64,000 nt of DNA from contig NZ_CP040077.1 in NCBI RefSeq assembly GCF_005280735.1, forward strand, positions 1,984,001-2,048,000, read 5' to 3'. Below, piece after piece: positions 27,045 through 36,388 of this stretch; position 1 is the stretch's first letter, and each line of letters begins with the position of its first letter. The position numbers and the translations under genes were made by a program. This stretch comes from Trinickia violacea (GTDB lineage: Bacteria > Pseudomonadota > Gammaproteobacteria > Burkholderiales > Burkholderiaceae). A model generated the notes under the pieces. That model searched no databases. It was given only the letters and a program-made list of their open reading frames with translations, and had not been told where the DNA came from.

Positions 27045-29093
27045 ATGGCACGAACGACCGTTGAACCGTCCCCCGACAAGCCGGCAGAGCGCGCCGCGTG
27101 GCTGCGCACCGAGCTCGAGCGCGCGAACCATGCGTACTACGTGCTCGATCAGCCGGATTTGCCCGACGCGGAATACGACCGGCTCTTCAAGGAGCTCGAG
27201 CAAATCGAGTCGGCGCACCCCGACCTGATCACGCCGGAGTCGCCGACGCAGCGCGTTGGCGGTCAGGCCGCGAGCGGCTTCGAGCCGGTGGTGCATGCGA
27301 TGCCGATGCTATCGCTGAACAACGGCTTTGCCGACGAAGACATCGTCGCGTTCGACAAGCGTGTGTCCGACGCACTCGACAAAGCGCCGGTGGACTACGC
27401 CTGCGAACTCAAGTTCGACGGCCTCGCGATCTCGCTGCGCTACGAGGACGGCCGTTTCGTGCAAGCCGCGACGCGCGGCGATGGCGCGACGGGCGAAGAC
27501 GTCACGCAAAACATCCGCACGGTCCGCTCGATTCCGCTCAAGCTCAAGGGCGGGCGCATTCCGCGCGTGCTTGAAGTGCGTGGCGAAGTGCTGATGTTCA
27601 AGCGCGATTTCGAACGCTTGAACGCGCGCCAGCGGGAAGCGGAGCAGCGCGAGTTCGCGAACCCGCGCAACGCGGCGGCCGGCAGCCTGCGCCAGCTCGA
27701 TCCGAAGATCACGGCGCAGCGGCCCTTGTCCTTTTTCGCCTACGGGATCGGCGTGCTCGAAGGCACGGAGATGCCGCCGACGCACAGCGAACTGCTCGAT
27801 TGGTACAGCGAACTCGGCCTGCCGGTTTGCGCGGAGCGCGCGGTCGTGCAAGGCGCTCAGGGATTGCTCGAGTTTTTCGGCCACGTCGGCGAAAAGCGCG
27901 AGTCGCTGCCGTACGACATCGATGGCGTCGTCTACAAGGTGAATCGCCGTGACGAGCAAGACGCGCTCGGCTTCGTCTCGCGCGCGCCGCGCTTTGCGCT
28001 TGCCCACAAGTTCCCGGCGCAGGAAGCGCTGACGAAGCTCCTCGCGATCGACGTGCAAGTCGGCCGTACCGGCGCGATCACGCCGGTGGCGCGCCTCGAA
28101 CCGGTCTTCGTCGGTGGCGCGACGGTCACGAACGCGACGCTGCACAACGAAGACGAAGTGCGCCGCAAGGACATCAGGATCGGCGACACCGTCATCGTCC
28201 GGCGCGCAGGCGACGTGATTCCGGAAGTGGTCTCCGCCTTACTCGATCGGCGTCCGGAAGACGCGCACGAATTCGTGATGCCGACCGAATGCCCGGTGTG
28301 CGGCTCCCGCATCGAGCGGCTGCCCGACGAGGCGATCGCGCGCTGCACGGGCGGCCTATTCTGCCCGGCGCAGCGCAAGCAGGCGTTGTGGCACTTCGCG
28401 CAACGCCGCGCGCTCGATATCGACGGTCTCGGTGAGAAAATCATCGATCAGCTCGTCGAGCAGAATCTCGTGCGAACGCCTGCGGATCTCTTCAATCTCG
28501 GCTTTTCGACGCTCGCGGCGCTCGACCGCTTCGCGGACAAGTCGGCGCAGAACCTGCTCGATTCGCTCGAGGAGGCGAAGAGCACGACGCTCGCGCGCTT
28601 CATCTACGCGCTCGGAATCCGGCACGTCGGCGAATCGACGGCCAAGGATCTCGCCAAATATTTCGGCTCGCTCGATCCGATCATGAACGCGTCTGTCGAA
28701 GAGCTGCTCGAGGTCAACGATGTCGGCCCGATCGTCGCCGAAGCGATCCATCAGTTCTTCGCGGAAGAGCACAACCGCACGGTCATCGAGCAGTTGCGCG
28801 GCCCCGGCAAAGTGACGTGGACTGAAGGGCCGCCGGCGCCGAAAGCGCCGCAAGGCGTGCTCGCCGGCAAGACCATCGTGCTGACGGGCACCTTGCCCAC
28901 GCTCGCGCGCGAGGAAGCCAAGGAAATGTTGGAGGCGGCGGGGGCGAGAGTCGCCGGCTCCGTTTCGAAGAAGACCGACTACGTGGTCGCGGGCGCAGAA
29001 GCCGGCAGCAAGCTCGCGAAGGCCGAGGAACTCGGCATCCCCGTGCTCGACGAAGATGGTATGCGCAAGCTCCTGGAGGGCCACACCCAATGA
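27045..29093 (+). CDS. ligA: NAD-dependent DNA ligase LigA
   Basis: LigA seals nicks in DNA replication and repair with NAD+. The 682-aa product has the adenylation lysine K123 in ELKFDGLAIS and the OB-fold. A four-cysteine zinc finger (CPVCGSRIE ... RCTGGLFCPAQ) is followed by HhH repeats and a C-terminal BRCT domain (LAGKTIVLTGTLPTL to the end). Length and domain order are normal. The ATG is at 27045. Its stop overlaps the def start by 4 bases (ATGA), indicating translational coupling. Confidence 0.97.
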   Translation: MARTTVEPSPDKPAERAAWLRTELERANHAYYVLDQPDLPDAEYDRLFKELEQIESAHPDLITPESPTQRVGGQAASGFEPVVHAMPMLSLNNGFADEDIVAFDKRVSDALDKAPVDYACELKFDGLAISLRYEDGRFVQAATRGDGATGEDVTQNIRTVRSIPLKLKGGRIPRVLEVRGEVLMFKRDFERLNARQREAEQREFANPRNAAAGSLRQLDPKITAQRPLSFFAYGIGVLEGTEMPPTHSELLDWYSELGLPVCAERAVVQGAQGLLEFFGHVGEKRESLPYDIDGVVYKVNRRDEQDALGFVSRAPRFALAHKFPAQEALTKLLAIDVQVGRTGAITPVARLEPVFVGGATVTNATLHNEDEVRRKDIRIGDTVIVRRAGDVIPEVVSALLDRRPEDAHEFVMPTECPVCGSRIERLPDEAIARCTGGLFCPAQRKQALWHFAQRRALDIDGLGEKIIDQLVEQNLVRTPADLFNLGFSTLAALDRFADKSAQNLLDSLEEAKSTTLARFIYALGIRHVGESTAKDLAKYFGSLDPIMNASVEELLEVNDVGPIVAEAIHQFFAEEHNRTVIEQLRGPGKVTWTEGPPAPKAPQGVLAGKTIVLTGTLPTLAREEAKEMLEAAGARVAGSVSKKTDYVVAGAEAGSKLAKAEELGIPVLDEDGMRKLLEGHTQ

Positions 29094-29623
29094 TTCGCGA
29101 AATTCTCAGAATGGGCGATCCGCGCCTTTTGCAAATCGCTCAACCCGTCGACCATTTCGATACGCCAGAGCTGCATGTGCTCATCAAGGACATGTTCGAC
29201 ACGATGCACGACGCGAACGGCGCGGGTCTCGCCGCACCGCAGATCGGCGTCGATCTGCAGGTCGTCATCTTCGGCTTTGGGCATAACGCACGCTATCCCG
29301 ATGCGCCGTCGGTGCCGGAAACGGTGCTCATCAATCCGACCATCACGCCGGTTTCTCAGGACATGGAGGAGGGCTGGGAGGGTTGCCTGTCGGTCCCGGG
29401 CATGCGTGGGGTGGTCAGCCGCTTTTCGATGATTCGCTATCAGGGCTTCGATCAGTACGGAGACCCGATCGATCGTGTCGCGGAAGGGTTTCATGCGCGT
29501 GTCGTGCAGCACGAGTGCGATCACCTGATCGGCAAGCTGTATCCGATGCGGATCACGGATTTCGCGAAGTTCGGCTTCACCGAAGTCCTGTTCCCCGACC
29601 TCGAACCGAATAGCGACGACTGA
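29090..29623 (+). CDS. def: Peptide deformylase
   Basis: Def removes the formyl group from nascent N-terminal methionine. The 177-aa metalloenzyme has all three motifs: GAGLAAPQIG (motif 1), EGCLSVPG with the metal cysteine (motif 2), and QHECDHL with two metal histidines and the catalytic glutamate (motif 3). It overlaps ligA by 4 bases. The linkage to ligA suggests a second deformylase copy beside the usual def-fmt pair, which is not in this window. A bidirectional terminator follows. Confidence 0.95.
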   Translation: MIREILRMGDPRLLQIAQPVDHFDTPELHVLIKDMFDTMHDANGAGLAAPQIGVDLQVVIFGFGHNARYPDAPSVPETVLINPTITPVSQDMEEGWEGCLSVPGMRGVVSRFSMIRYQGFDQYGDPIDRVAEGFHARVVQHECDHLIGKLYPMRITDFAKFGFTEVLFPDLEPNSDD

Positions 29624-29645
29624 AGCGCGCCGGCCGTCGAGCGAT

Positions 29646-29678
29646 AAAAGCCCGCATCGATTTTCGATGCGGGCTTTT
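29646..29678. terminator. Bidirectional terminator between def and the pseudouridine synthase gene
   Basis: A perfect 15-bp inverted repeat (29646-29660 and 29664-29678) begins with AAAAGCCCGC and ends with GCGGGCTTTT. A- and T-runs flank it on both sides, so it can stop transcription in both directions. It sits between convergent genes. Confidence 0.88.
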
Positions 29679-29722
29679 CCGCCGCGCGGAAGGGCTCGCC
29701 CAAGCCGCGCGCGGGACGAAGA

Positions 29723-31414
29723 TCAAAACTCCTCGTCCGGCATCAGATAGCGCCACTGTCCCTGCGGCAACTGACCCAGCGGAATCTGGCCCATCCGGAT
29801 ACGCTTCAAGCCGACCACTTGCAGGCCGACCAATTCGCACATGCGGCGGATCTGACGCTTCTTGCCTTCGCGCAGGACGAATCGCAGCTGCTCGCCGTTT
29901 TGCCAACTGACCTTGGCGGGCCGCAGCGGAACGTCGTCGAGCGACAGACCATGCCGCAGCTTCGCCAGCAGTTCCGCCGGGAAGTGTTGATCGATGTCCG
30001 TCGTGCGCTCGCCGTAGGCCACGCGCACCAAGTACTCCTTTTCGATCGGCGAGTGGATGCCGATCAGATTCTTCGCGACGCGGCCGTCCTGCGTCAGCAC
30101 CAGAAGGCCGGTCGAATCGATGTCGAGACGTCCGGCCGGCGCAAGCTGCCGCAGATGGTTCGCGGAAAATGGGATGTTCGAGCGATCGCCGTCCCAATGG
30201 TTGGCCGGCGTGATCAGCGTGATGGCCGGCTGATAGCCGTCTTCGGCCTGGCCGGACACGTAACCGACCGGCTTGTGCAGCAAGATCGTCACCTGCTTGG
30301 CCTGAGCCGCGCGTGCATTCGCGACGATCTCAATGTGCTGTCCGGCGTGGACCTTGGTGCCGAGCGTATCGATCCGCTCGCCGTCCACGAGGACCCAGCC
30401 CTTTTCGATCCATTCGTCCGCCTCCCGGCGCGAGCACAGGCCGAGTTCGGACATGCGCTTCGAGAGGCGCATCATGCCGGCTTCCTCTGCATGGGATTCC
30501 GATTCGTTCCGTTTGGCCGCAGCGGGGCTGGGGCTGGCAGCGGGTTTGCGGGCGCGTGCGTCCGAGGCCGGTTTGCGGCCGTGCGCATCGTCCGCGCGCG
30601 CCGGGCGCCCGGCGTATTGGCGAGCGCTTGGGCGTGTGTCCTCGCGAGTGTCCGACCCGGCGCGGTTTGCGCGCTCGCGCGATGGTGTGCCGTCGCGGCG
30701 CGCGTTCCGCTCGCCAGCCGGCCGCTTGGACGACGTTTCGGACGCGCGATCGTCGCGCTCGACGAATGAGCGCTTGACCGGGCTGCCGACTTTGAGGCCG
30801 CCGCGCGGCGAATCGCCTGCCGGGCGGCCGGCGGCGCCTTGGCGGGGTTTATCGGACGGGCGGCCCTCGCCGTAACCGCCGCGCGTCCGTTCGGACGTAT
30901 CGCGGCGGGCTCCGGCGGGGCGTTCGGATGCCGCATAGCCGCGTTCGCGTTCCCCGTTTGCCCGCGTCGGGCGCTTGGCAGGCGCACGCTCATCGCGTCT
31001 ATCGCTGCGCGTTTCGCCGTCGCGCCTCCATTCTCCGCGCGCAGCCGGCGGTCGTTTGGCATCGGCGGGCGCGGCATCGCGGCGCGCCGGGCGCTCCGTA
31101 TAGGCGCGCTTGCTGGTCTCAGCGCCAGCACGGGCAGGCTTGCCGGAGCGCACCGTGCTGCTGTCTTTCTTCGTGGCTCCGGCCGGCGCGGCTCGCTTGG
31201 CGGGCGACTGCGGCGGGCGTGCGTCGCCGGCGCTCCGGCCAGCGCCGGCAGGACCGGAAGCCGGCGCGCGGGCCGGTCCGGCCGGCCGATCGGTCTTCGC
31301 CGCCGCCGGGCGAGCGGGCCGCACGGGTTTGCGTGCCGACGCGCTGCCGGAACGGACGGGGGCGCGTTCCGGCGCTGCCGGTCGCGGATGCTTGGCTGTC
31401 AATTTGACGCGCAT
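29723..31414 (-). CDS. RsuA/RluB/RluF-family pseudouridine synthase with long disordered N-terminus
   Basis: The C-terminal 250 residues form a normal rRNA pseudouridine synthase: S4 domain from residue 315 (LSKRMSELGLCSRREADEW) and catalytic D431 in GRLDIDSTGLLVLTQDG. EGKKRQIRRMCELVGL and a final PLGQLPQGQWRYL follow. The overall pattern is nearest RluF/RluB; the exact rRNA target cannot be fixed. Residues 1-313 are Arg/Pro/Ala/Lys/Asp-rich, without predicted fold, and may bind RNA. The ATG is at 31412-31414. An internal ATG at 30473-30475 (residue 314) is preceded by AGAGGAAG and could give a short form. Confidence 0.88.
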   Translation of the reverse strand: MRVKLTAKHPRPAAPERAPVRSGSASARKPVRPARPAAAKTDRPAGPARAPASGPAGAGRSAGDARPPQSPAKRAAPAGATKKDSSTVRSGKPARAGAETSKRAYTERPARRDAAPADAKRPPAARGEWRRDGETRSDRRDERAPAKRPTRANGERERGYAASERPAGARRDTSERTRGGYGEGRPSDKPRQGAAGRPAGDSPRGGLKVGSPVKRSFVERDDRASETSSKRPAGERNARRDGTPSRERANRAGSDTREDTRPSARQYAGRPARADDAHGRKPASDARARKPAASPSPAAAKRNESESHAEEAGMMRLSKRMSELGLCSRREADEWIEKGWVLVDGERIDTLGTKVHAGQHIEIVANARAAQAKQVTILLHKPVGYVSGQAEDGYQPAITLITPANHWDGDRSNIPFSANHLRQLAPAGRLDIDSTGLLVLTQDGRVAKNLIGIHSPIEKEYLVRVAYGERTTDIDQHFPAELLAKLRHGLSLDDVPLRPAKVSWQNGEQLRFVLREGKKRQIRRMCELVGLQVVGLKRIRMGQIPLGQLPQGQWRYLMPDEEF

Positions 31415-31501
31415 AAACTCTCTCAACAAAACGCTGGACCGCTCCGCATGTCCCCGACGACATCGGCGGGATAGGGCGCGAGGCGGCGAATATGGGGGCT
31501 G

Positions 31502-34075
31502 TTAGACCGCGATGGCGCGCAGCAGCTCGGTTTCGACCTGGATTTGCAGGCGGTTGTCCGAAAGGCCGCGTCCGTCCAGCAGGAACACGTCCTCGACGCG
31601 CTCGCCGAGCGTATTGATCCGCGCCGCATGGACGCCGACCCGGTGCTCGGCCAGCACGCGCGCAATCGAATAAAGAAGACCCGGCCGGTCGTTGGCCGAC
31701 ACGGACAGGATGTAGTACTGACCGCGCTCGTCGGCCCGCAGGTCGACGCGCGGCGTGACCGGGAACGTGCGCGAGAGCCGCGAGAGCCGCCCCTTCGACG
31801 GCTCGGGCAAGAGCGCCTCGACCGCGAGCCGCGCCGCGAGCTGCTGCTCGACGAGATTGGCGATGTCGCGATAGTGCACGTCGTCTTCGGTGTGCGCGAC
31901 GATGAAGTTGTCGAGCGCATAGCCGTGGCGCGTCGTGCTGACGCGCGCGTCGAGCACCGAGAGCCCGTTCCGGTCGAAATAGGCGCAGATGCCCGCGAAC
32001 AGGTCGGAGCGGTCCTTCACGTAGACGAGCACCTGCAGCGCCTCGCCGATCGGCGACGGGCGTGCCCGCACGATGGCCGTCTCGGTGCGCACGTGGCGGT
32101 ACAGCACGCGCGTCTGCCACGCGATGTCGGCGGCGTCGTGGCGCAGGAAATAGCCGACGTCGAGCTGCTCCCACAGCGCGAGATGCGCGTTCTCAGGCAC
32201 GGTTTCGAGCCGCAGCAGCGCGAGCGCTTCCTCCTGCCGCTGCTTGAGTTCGGAGTGCGCATCGGGGCGAGCGCCGCCGAGCACGGCGAGCGTCGTGCGG
32301 TACAGGTCCTCGAGCAGCTTGCCCTTCCAGTTGTTCCAGACCTTCGGGCTCGTGCCGCGGATATCCGCGACCGTCAGCAGATAGAGCGCCGTGAGGCGGC
32401 GCTCGGTGCCGACCAGCTCGGCGAATTGCTTGATGACTTCGGGGTCGCTCGTATCCTGTTTCTGCGCGACTTGGCTCATCGTCAGATGATGCTGGACCAG
32501 CCAGACGACGAGCTCGCCGTCGTCGCCCGTGATGCCGTGCTCGCGGCAGAAGCGCCGCGCGTCGGCCATGCCGAGCGTCGAGTGGTCGCCGCCCCGGCCT
32601 TTCGCGATATCGTGGAACAAGGCCGCGACGTACAGCACCCACGGGCGCTCGAAGTTCGCGATGAGCTGGCTGCAGAACGGATACTCGTGCGCGTGCTCGG
32701 CGATCGCGAAGCGGCGCAGATTGCGCAGCACCATCAGGATGTGCTGGTCGACCGTGTAGACGTGGTAGAGGTCGTGCTGCATCTGCCCGACGATGCGCCG
32801 GAAGTTGAGCAGGTAGCGCCCGAGCACGCTCGTCTGGTTCATGAGCCGCATCGCGTGCGTGATGCCGTGCGGCTGCTTGATGATCTCCATGAACAGGCGC
32901 CGGTTTTCCGGATCGCGGCGCCAGTGCTGGTTCATGATGTCGCGCGCGTTGTAGAGCGCGCGCAGCGTGCGCGCCGAGAGGCCCTTGATGCCCGGCGTCG
33001 CTTCGAATAGCAGGAAGGCTTCGAGAATCGCGTTCGGCGAGCGCTCGAACACATCGTCGCTGCCGATTTCGATCATCCCTTGCTTCTCGACGAAGCGGTC
33101 CGACAGCACGCGCGTGATGCCGCTCGTCTTCGGGAAGAGTTGCGCCTCGATGTTCTGGACCAGGATCGTCGCGAGCTGCGTGACGGCCTTGGCGGCCCAA
33201 TAGTAGCGGCGCATCAGCTGTTCGCTCGCGCGCTTGGTCTGCGTCGCCTTGAGGCCGAAGCTCTCGGCGGCCGCGGTCTGCAGATCGAACAGCAGAATGT
33301 CCTGGCGGCGCCCCGCGATCACGTGCAGATGGGCGCGCAGCGCTTTGAGGAAGCCTTCGTTGCGCCGCAGCTCGCGCGCCTCGCGATCGGTGATGAGTCC
33401 GCGTGCATCGAGCTCTTTCCAACTGCTGCCGAAGCCCGCCGCGCGCGTGATCCAGAGGATCAGCTGCAAGTCGCGCAAGCCGCCCGGGCTTTCCTTGACG
33501 TTGGGTTCGAGGCTGTACGGCGAGTCCTGAAATTTCGCGTGCCGCTGGCGCATTTCAAGCATCTTCGCCTGGAAGAACGCGCGCGGATCGAGCGTCTCGT
33601 TGTAGCGCAGGGTGAAGGATTCGACGAGTGCCGTGCTGCCGACGATGCACCGCGCCTCCAGCAGCGAAGTGCGCACCGTTACGTCATTCGACGCTTCCTC
33701 GATGCACTGCGCGACCGTGCGCACGCTGCTGCCGAGTTCGAGCCCGAGGTCCCAGGCCATGCCGATGAAGCGCTCGATGCGCGCCTCGATATGCGGCGGC
33801 GCGTCTTCGGGCAGGAGGACGAGGATGTCGACGTCCGAAAACGGCGCGAGCTCGCCGCGGCCGTAGCCGCCGACCGCGAGGAGCGCGAGCGTCGCGGGCA
33901 GCTCGCAGGCTTCCCAAGCGCCGCGCAGGGCGTCGTCGGTGGTGCGGGCGAGCGAGCGCATCAGCGAATCGACGTTGGCCGAGGTCTTGAAGCGCTCCAG
34001 CAGTTCGGTTTTGACCACTTTGTAGTCCGCTTTGAGCGACAGGGCGTGGGGAAGGGCGGCAGCGGGAGCGCTCAT
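31502..34075 (-). CDS. glnD: Bifunctional uridylyltransferase/uridylyl-removing enzyme GlnD
   Basis: GlnD senses glutamine and adds or removes UMP on PII proteins (GlnB/GlnK), controlling nitrogen metabolism. The 857-aa protein has the nucleotidyltransferase motif GGYGRGELAPFSDVDIL (about residues 68-84). The HD hydrolase domain includes FHDIAKGRGGDHSTLG (about 490), and two C-terminal ACT domains follow (VLVYVKDRSDLFAGICAYF and YILSVSANDRPGLLYSIAR). All parts are intact. The ATG is at 34073-34075. It lies 77 bases downstream of map on the same strand. Confidence 0.97.
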   Translation of the reverse strand: MSAPAAALPHALSLKADYKVVKTELLERFKTSANVDSLMRSLARTTDDALRGAWEACELPATLALLAVGGYGRGELAPFSDVDILVLLPEDAPPHIEARIERFIGMAWDLGLELGSSVRTVAQCIEEASNDVTVRTSLLEARCIVGSTALVESFTLRYNETLDPRAFFQAKMLEMRQRHAKFQDSPYSLEPNVKESPGGLRDLQLILWITRAAGFGSSWKELDARGLITDREARELRRNEGFLKALRAHLHVIAGRRQDILLFDLQTAAAESFGLKATQTKRASEQLMRRYYWAAKAVTQLATILVQNIEAQLFPKTSGITRVLSDRFVEKQGMIEIGSDDVFERSPNAILEAFLLFEATPGIKGLSARTLRALYNARDIMNQHWRRDPENRRLFMEIIKQPHGITHAMRLMNQTSVLGRYLLNFRRIVGQMQHDLYHVYTVDQHILMVLRNLRRFAIAEHAHEYPFCSQLIANFERPWVLYVAALFHDIAKGRGGDHSTLGMADARRFCREHGITGDDGELVVWLVQHHLTMSQVAQKQDTSDPEVIKQFAELVGTERRLTALYLLTVADIRGTSPKVWNNWKGKLLEDLYRTTLAVLGGARPDAHSELKQRQEEALALLRLETVPENAHLALWEQLDVGYFLRHDAADIAWQTRVLYRHVRTETAIVRARPSPIGEALQVLVYVKDRSDLFAGICAYFDRNGLSVLDARVSTTRHGYALDNFIVAHTEDDVHYRDIANLVEQQLAARLAVEALLPEPSKGRLSRLSRTFPVTPRVDLRADERGQYYILSVSANDRPGLLYSIARVLAEHRVGVHAARINTLGERVEDVFLLDGRGLSDNRLQIQVETELLRAIAV

Positions 34076-34152
34076 GGGCGGCGTGTCGGCGTGATAGGGC
34101 GCAGTGGGCGTGTTGGCGTTGGACGAATAAACGGACTGGCTCGGCCGCGAGC

Positions 34153-34959
34153 TTACGCGGCCACCGCGATCTGCGGCTTGGCGGGCGTGCCCGCCGACAC
34201 TGTCAGCACTTCATGGCCGGATTCGGTGACGAGCACGGTGTGTTCCCATTGCGCCGAAAGGCTGCGGTCGCGCGTCTTGACCGTCCATTGGTCAGGCATC
34301 GTGCGGATTTCGCGGCGCCCGGCGTTGATCATCGGCTCGATCGTGAAGATCATGCCGGGCTGCAATTCCAGGCCGGTGCCGGGGCGCCCGTAGTGCAGGA
34401 TCTGCGGATCTTCGTGGAACACGGTGCCGATGCCGTGGCCGCAATACTCGCGCACGACGCTGTAGCCCTGCGCTTCCGCGTGCCGCTGGATCGCGTTGCC
34501 GATGTCGCCGAGGAACGCGCCCGGGCGCACCTGCTCGATGCCGAGCCACATGCATTCGTAGGTGGTCTGCACGAGGCGCTTGGCGAGGATCGAGCCTTCG
34601 CCCACGATGAACATCCGGCTCGTGTCGCCGAAGTAGCCGTTCTTGATGACGGTGATGTCGATATTGAGCGCGTCGCCGTTCTTGACGATCTTGTCGCCGG
34701 GGATGCCGTGGCAGATCACGTCGTTGACCGAAATGCAGGTCGCCTTCGGGTACGGCGGGTAGCCGGGCGGCTGGTAGTTGAGCGGCGCCGGCACGGTGCC
34801 CTGCACGTCGAGCATGTAGTTGTGGCACAGGCGGTCGAGCTCGCCCGTCGTGACGCCCGCCTTGACGAACGGCGTGATGTAGTCGAGCACTTCGCTGGCG
34901 AGGCGGCAAGCCACGCGCATTTGCGCGATATCGTGTTCGTTTTTGAGGGTAATAGCCAT
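34153..34959 (-). CDS. map: Methionine aminopeptidase, type I
   Basis: Map removes the initiator methionine from nascent proteins. The 268-aa product has the type Ia start (ITLKNEHDIAQMRVACRLAS) and the metal ligands in NIDITVIKNGYFGDTS (Asp, Asp), CGHGIGTVFHEDPQ (His), TIEPMIN (Glu) and QWEHTVLVTESGHEVLT (Glu). Length is normal. It is divergent from rpsB, the common arrangement in proteobacteria, and is followed by glnD. Confidence 0.97.
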   Translation of the reverse strand: MAITLKNEHDIAQMRVACRLASEVLDYITPFVKAGVTTGELDRLCHNYMLDVQGTVPAPLNYQPPGYPPYPKATCISVNDVICHGIPGDKIVKNGDALNIDITVIKNGYFGDTSRMFIVGEGSILAKRLVQTTYECMWLGIEQVRPGAFLGDIGNAIQRHAEAQGYSVVREYCGHGIGTVFHEDPQILHYGRPGTGLELQPGMIFTIEPMINAGRREIRTMPDQWTVKTRDRSLSAQWEHTVLVTESGHEVLTVSAGTPAKPQIAVAA

Positions 34960-35451
34960 GAGTCCGGGTCTGAAATGCGTGAATTACGCGATTATCGCAC
35001 CATATTAGGCCCGTCGCTGGCCTTTAGCAGCCGGGCCAATAGCCCGGCGAGTCTTGCCGGGCCCCGGTTCGGCCTCCAGTTCGACCGGTACTCGGCAGTC
35101 TCGGCCGACGCGCCAAATCAAATCGCGGCTTGAGAGGGGTAACACGCGCGTGCTATACTCTTTGGCTAAGTCGCTATCGGGTCTTGCAGTTAATTTTTCC
35201 TCATTCTCATTCCTTCGAATCTTCGAATGAGCTGGGTGGGGAATAATGGGGTAGTAGCAATGCGATCCCAGGCAAAGCTTGTAGCGACTTGATCGCGGTG
35301 CGCCTCGTGGGGTTTGATGGCCCTCCATCGCGCATCCATTCGCAAGCCGGCGCACCCAGGGTGTCGCCCGCATCAAGCGTCCGCTGATTCAAGCGGTGCG
35401 GTGCGGCCGATACGGCAGCCGGCTTAAGACCCAACCCTCGCGGAGATTCTC
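34960..35451. promoter_or_regulatory. Divergent region between map and rpsB, with a long rpsB leader
   Basis: This 492-base region holds no convincing gene. The rpsB side has a good promoter (35130-35159), giving an untranslated leader of roughly 285 bases. The leader contains a CTCATTC/GAATGAG stem (35206-35212 with 35225-35231) enclosing the repeated TTCGAA word. Several GC-rich stretches lie closer to the rpsB ATG. Long leaders before rpsB are often sites of S2 autoregulation; here that is inference. Confidence 0.5.
35130..35159 (+). promoter_or_regulatory. Sigma-70 promoter of rpsB-tsf
   Basis: TTGAGA (35130-35135) and TATACT (35154-35159) are separated by 18 bases. Both hexamers are close to consensus and stand out in this GC-rich background. 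The expected start is near 35166, about 285 bases before the rpsB ATG. Confidence 0.68.
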
Positions 35452-36204
35452 ATGGCAGTTACCATGCGTCAAATGCTGGAAGCCGGTGTCCACTTCGGTC
35501 ACCAAACGCGCTTCTGGAACCCCAAGATGGCCCCGTTCATCTTCGGTCATCGCAACAAGATTCACATCATCAACCTCGAAAAGACGCTGCCGATGTACAA
35601 CGACGCGCTGAAGTACGTGCGTCAACTGGCAGCGAACCGCGGCACGATCCTGTTCGTCGGCACGAAGCGTCAATCGCGCGACACGATCGCCGAGGAAGCA
35701 CAACGCGCCGGCATGCCGTACGTCAACGCGCGCTGGCTCGGCGGCATGCTGACCAACTTCAAGACGCTGAAGGTTTCGATCAAGCGCCTGAAGGACATGG
35801 AAGCGGCCGTGGAAGCCGGCGAACTCGAGCGCATGAGCAAGAAGGAAGCGCTCTTGTTCGAACGCGAAATCGCCAAGCTGCAAAAGTCGATCGGCGGCGT
35901 GAAGGACATGGGCGGCATTCCTGACGCGATCTTCGTCGTCGACGTCGGCTATCACAAGATTGCCGTTACCGAAGCGAACAAGCTCGGCGTGCCGGTCATC
36001 GCCGTGGTCGACACGAACCACTCGCCGGAAGGCATCGACTACGTGATCCCGGGCAACGACGACGCGAGCAAGGCTGTTGCGCTCTACGCGCAAGGCGTGG
36101 CCGACGCGATCCTCGAAGGTCGTGCGAACGCAGTGAACGAAGTGGTCCAGGCTGTGCGCGGCAATGACGGCGACGAGTTCGTCGAGGTCAACGGGGAAGC
36201 GTAA
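35452..36204 (+). CDS. rpsB: 30S ribosomal protein S2
   Basis: S2 is a 30S subunit protein needed for S1 binding. The 250-aa product has the family start MAVTMRQMLEAGVHFGHQTR and WNPKMAPFIFGHRNKIHIINL, followed by VNARWLGGMLTNFKT and DTNHSPEGIDYVIPGNDDA. Length is normal. The ATG at 35452 is preceded by CGGAGA. It is first in the rpsB-tsf pair; a strong terminator follows it, so tsf depends on readthrough or on its own promoter. Confidence 0.98.
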   Translation: MAVTMRQMLEAGVHFGHQTRFWNPKMAPFIFGHRNKIHIINLEKTLPMYNDALKYVRQLAANRGTILFVGTKRQSRDTIAEEAQRAGMPYVNARWLGGMLTNFKTLKVSIKRLKDMEAAVEAGELERMSKKEALLFEREIAKLQKSIGGVKDMGGIPDAIFVVDVGYHKIAVTEANKLGVPVIAVVDTNHSPEGIDYVIPGNDDASKAVALYAQGVADAILEGRANAVNEVVQAVRGNDGDEFVEVNGEA

Positions 36205-36222
36205 AGCTGCCCCGCAGCCGGC

Positions 36223-36256
36223 AAAAAAGGGGGCTCTCCATAGGCCCCCTTTTTTT
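36223..36256 (+). terminator. Strong terminator between rpsB and tsf
   Basis: A 12-bp stem (36223-36234 with 36244-36255), reading AAAAAAGGGGGC and GCCCCCTTTTTT, surrounds a 9-base loop. It lies 19 bases after the rpsB stop. Terminators or attenuators between rpsB and tsf are known in other proteobacteria, where they raise S2 output over EF-Ts. Confidence 0.85.
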
Positions 36257-36388
36257 AAGTTTCGGCCGGCCCGTCCGGGCTGGCCACAGCGGTGAGTGCG
36301 TCTTAATCGACGCATGCCGGAAACAAATTCCTGCCGTGCGCGTCGAAAGCGCGTCGGCGTGTGACAGACAAGACTCAAGGAGCTGATG

